A program made the position numbers and the translations under genes. Shown one piece after another: positions 61,816-64,000 of a DNA stretch of 64,000 bases. The notes below the pieces were generated by a model, which made no database searches, was not told where the DNA came from, and saw only the letters and a list, made by a program, of their open reading frames with translations. Within the stretch, counting starts at the first letter, position 1. Each line of letters starts with the position of its first letter. Location: assembly GCA_046293395.1 (NCBI GenBank), contig JBKBOU010000001.1:372001-436000 (forward strand), read 5' to 3'. The DNA comes from CAYNRA01 sp046293395. GTDB taxonomy: Bacteria > Bacteroidota > Bacteroidia > Cytophagales > Spirosomataceae.

Positions 61816-62718
61816 TTAATTTCCTGATTTTATCACTATGGTAATTCGCCCCTCAGAGGTAGGTGGTGGATTGCCATCTGCAATCAATGATTTGCTTAAG
61901 TTACGGGTAATATAATCTTTGTAGAAGTTTTCAACGGACGGGGTAACAGTTGAACGTATCCTTGAAATTGCTATCACACGACCTAGGTCATCTACTTTTA
62001 CTTTAAAAACTATTTCACCAGTTTGTGAACTTTGGTCTTTTGGAAGAGAAAAGTTTTTGTTTTTCCAACCGGATATACTAATTGAAGCACCTCCGCCTCC
62101 ACTTCCACCAGTACCAGGGTAATACACTTTGCCATTGGGCGTACCTGTCGTTGTTCCTTTATCTCCGACTTTCCCTACATCATCTCCATTGTTATTTCCC
62201 CCTTTTCCAGCAACTGTCCCTATTGTACCATTTGAATTTGGTTGCCCTGGTTTGTTATAACCACCTGAAATAGCTGGCTTTTTTTTCACTGGTTCCGATG
62301 GTTGAACATCTGGTGCCTTTGGTTCTGTCTTTGCTACCGTCTTTACTTTTGTTGGAACAGAAACTGGGGACTCATTGGTGGTAGTAATTACTTTGGGAGA
62401 CTCCGTTGCGACTTGTTTGACAGGACGACTCGCAACTTCTGGTTTTACCTCACGAACCTTGGTAGAAGCCGGTGGAGCCATTTCACGTGAATCTTTGTAT
62501 TTATTATTTGCTTCGTTTAATGTTTGTAAATCACCAGAACCCACTAAATCAACACCATAATTCAAATCGAGTCCCATTTCTAGGTCTTCACTAGGAGGTG
62601 TATAACTAATCTTGATGAAATACAATAAACAAATAAAAGCCACGTAAAATACGAGGCTTATCAAAAATGCTTTTAAATTAAACCCAGAGGGTATATCCGA
62701 ATTCATTGTTTCTCTCAT
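61816..62718 (-). CDS. TonB-family energy transducer
   Basis: The protein has 300 residues with one N-terminal transmembrane helix (~17-38). A Pro/Lys/Val-rich periplasmic spacer (~65-150) and a Gly/Asn-rich stretch follow (~150-210), then a C-terminal TonB-like domain (~215-300) with GEIVFKVKVDDLGRVIAISRIRSTVTPS. TonB proteins transmit proton-motive force from ExbBD to outer-membrane receptors. No exbB or exbD is nearby. The start at 62718 overlaps the upstream gene by an ATGA. Confidence 0.82.
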   Translation of the reverse strand: MRETMNSDIPSGFNLKAFLISLVFYVAFICLLYFIKISYTPPSEDLEMGLDLNYGVDLVGSGDLQTLNEANNKYKDSREMAPPASTKVREVKPEVASRPVKQVATESPKVITTTNESPVSVPTKVKTVAKTEPKAPDVQPSEPVKKKPAISGGYNKPGQPNSNGTIGTVAGKGGNNNGDDVGKVGDKGTTTGTPNGKVYYPGTGGSGGGGASISISGWKNKNFSLPKDQSSQTGEIVFKVKVDDLGRVIAISRIRSTVTPSVENFYKDYITRNLSKSLIADGNPPPTSEGRITIVIKSGN

Positions 62719-63689
62719 TCATTCTCGCTTTTTAGTACAACGCCTTTTTCTCCTACTAATTGCTCTAATTTTTTTGAAATTTCATCTACATTCTCACCTT
62801 CTAAAACATGCACATAAACGCGCTTGTATGTCTTCCAATTTTCGATTTGTGAATTAAAATCATTATCTCTGAGCAACTTATCGAGCAAAAAGGCATTTTG
62901 TTCTTTCGCAAAAAATCCAACCACAATTTTATGCGTACTCTTTTTAGTAGGTACTGCATCTAATGTACTCGCTGGTGTTTCCTCTATGCGCATATCGTCA
63001 TCTTGTAAAACAGGCGCTTGTTGAACAGGATTATGTGGTAAATAATCCACCGGGTTTAAGCTAGAAAGTGCCTTGGGCTCGTCAAAGATTGTGGATGGAC
63101 GATCCAAATATTTTGAAATTCCAGCTAAAAGTATCAAAAAGATAAATGGAACCGTGTAAGCAAGCGTTCGTCTAAAATTAATCCGCTTGTAATTCGAGTT
63201 GTCTGTAGGTATTTCGATAGACTCCATATCTCCAAAAGTCATGTATCTATCAATAAAAATAGAATGTGTTGGCGTACTAATTCGTGAAGTATAAATGCTT
63301 TCAAATCCAAAACTATCTCCGCAATAATTAATTCCAGAACCTGGTTTGAAACAAATACTACCTTCGGATGATAAGTACAGCTTACCTATTCCTACCAAAT
63401 CTATTTCCTCTTTATTATATAGAGAGGTTTTTATTTGATGAACATAGTCTTCTATATGCTTTTTGGCATCTTGAAACGAAACGCCCAACTGTGAGGACAA
63501 ATGTGTAGTAAGCAACCCATCGTCTTGCCGAAGCAATTCATTGAACGAAACTTGCCTCGTAGGAGGCTCAAACTTTCCATCACTCAACTGAGCTGATTGA
63601 TAATTTAAAATAAAAGCACCCAAATTTGGCACACTTACATAATCGTGCTCAAACATGAGTGCTTTTATATAGACAGATATATTTTTCAT
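62715..63689 (-). CDS. HU-CCDC81 and SPOR domain membrane protein
   Basis: The protein has 324 residues. The N-terminal ~125 residues match the HU-CCDC81 type found in Bacteroidota (SVYIKALMFEHDYVSVPNLGAFILNY..., then VGIGKLYLSSEGSICFKPG). A single transmembrane helix follows (~170-195), and the C-terminal SPOR-type peptidoglycan-binding domain (~255-324) includes HKIVVGFFAKEQNAFLLDKLL and RVYVHVLEG. It probably links the cytoplasmic HU-like domain to the cell wall or division site. It is translationally coupled to the TonB-like gene by a 4-bp overlap. Confidence 0.78.
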   Translation of the reverse strand: MKNISVYIKALMFEHDYVSVPNLGAFILNYQSAQLSDGKFEPPTRQVSFNELLRQDDGLLTTHLSSQLGVSFQDAKKHIEDYVHQIKTSLYNKEEIDLVGIGKLYLSSEGSICFKPGSGINYCGDSFGFESIYTSRISTPTHSIFIDRYMTFGDMESIEIPTDNSNYKRINFRRTLAYTVPFIFLILLAGISKYLDRPSTIFDEPKALSSLNPVDYLPHNPVQQAPVLQDDDMRIEETPASTLDAVPTKKSTHKIVVGFFAKEQNAFLLDKLLRDNDFNSQIENWKTYKRVYVHVLEGENVDEISKKLEQLVGEKGVVLKSENE

Positions 63690-63727
63690 TATAACTTTTT
63701 GGAATGCATAAGTTTGATATGCACAAG

Positions 63728-64000
63728 TTATAAGGAAATATTTACACCTACAAGAAAATTCAAACCTTGTTGCGGATAATACAGATATCTTTGGTAATTA
63801 TTACCCAATAAATTATTCATTTTTATAAAAACCCCAAATTGCTGGTTCAATAAGTACGTCAATTCGGTATTAATATCAAAAATAGGTGTCAATTTTTTTA
63901 TGGGTTCATTTAATGAAAACGGGTCTTTCGCATAGATACCCCCCAAATGAAATATGTTTAAATTAGCTATTAATTTATCGGAAACCGTCAGCGTATTTCC
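63728..64000 (-). CDS. Outer-membrane beta-barrel protein, C-terminal fragment
   Basis: The frame is open from the right edge of the window to a stop at 63728-63730, so only the last ~90 residues are seen. They form amphipathic beta-strands: NTELTYLLNQQFGVFIKMNNL, then NYQRYLYYPQQGLNFLVGVNISL with a final hydrophobic residue. This fits the C-terminal end of a TonB-dependent receptor or other barrel ('YP.QG..F..G....' is typical). Start, plug and family lie outside the window. Confidence 0.65.
   Translation of the reverse strand, partial: GNTLTVSDKLIANLNIFHLGGIYAKDPFSLNEPIKKLTPIFDINTELTYLLNQQFGVFIKMNNLLGNNYQRYLYYPQQGLNFLVGVNISL

Overview
The window is a stretch of chromosome from a member of the Bacteroidota, most likely a Cytophagales-like aerobe. 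The evidence is a type IX secretion PorP/SprF protein, a T9SS type A sorting domain, a carboxypeptidase-regulatory/TonB-type outer membrane receptor, bamD-rpoZ synteny, HU-CCDC81/SPOR and DUF4403/DUF2027 proteins, and many promoters of the Bacteroidota form TTG-N17..23-TAnnTTTG. Recognisable Shine-Dalgarno sequences are rare. The DNA is AT-rich, with a further AT-rich patch at about 7.3-8.5 kb and another at 58.1-58.7 kb. No rRNA, CRISPR array, insertion sequence or prophage was found. Genus and species cannot be read from this sequence.

Layout. 1-4.0 kb: a membrane-protein tail, a LexA/UmuD-like XRE-S24 repressor (-), an orphan C-terminal piece of a DnaE-type polymerase, a VWA protein and nth. 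4.0-7.4 kb: marC and a class V aminotransferase (translationally coupled), then tryptophanase with a possible Trp-containing leader ORF. 7.4-8.4 kb: a small membrane ORF and an AT-rich HEPN-like gene. 8.5-12.6 kb: UbiB/ABC1 kinase, TetR regulator, MpaB-type oxygenase and a YheT hydrolase. 12.6-19.4 kb: TonB-type outer membrane receptor, lipocalin-like protein, LysM protein, purE/purK and PorP/SprF. 19.5-25.4 kb: a complete 2-oxoglutarate dehydrogenase set (sucA, two-lipoyl sucB, lpd). 25.4-36.9 kb: envelope genes (rpoZ, bamD, a minimal T9SS-CTD protein, OstA-like, LptC, outer membrane barrel, coaX) around tilS, recN and a lipoprotein-SCO-cytochrome c cluster. 36.9-43.6 kb: photolyase, an AddB-like nuclease and purL. 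43.7-50.3 kb: tRNA-Ser(UGA), pterin dehydratase, rsmI, fabG and a VWA/Smr/DUF4403 operon. 50.3-55.4 kb: rnpB, rpsP, rimM, trmD, gyrA. 55.4-64 kb: TPR protein, XRE regulator, dapD, gapA, trmB, folC, TonB-like protein, HU-CCDC81/SPOR protein and the tail of an outer membrane barrel.

Most of the window is core housekeeping: TCA cycle, purine, lysine, folate and CoA synthesis, RNA modification, and LPS/outer-membrane biogenesis. The less ordinary material is the repressor/DnaE-fragment pair, the tryptophanase leader, the HEPN-like gene, an array of five TACTAA-type heptamers spaced 21-22 bp upstream of gapA, a 22-bp-arm hairpin after the photolyase gene, and a 14-bp direct repeat upstream of the small XRE regulator. 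I found no multi-gene system that I can defend as wholly new; the gapA array and the DnaE fragment are the strongest candidates for something undescribed.
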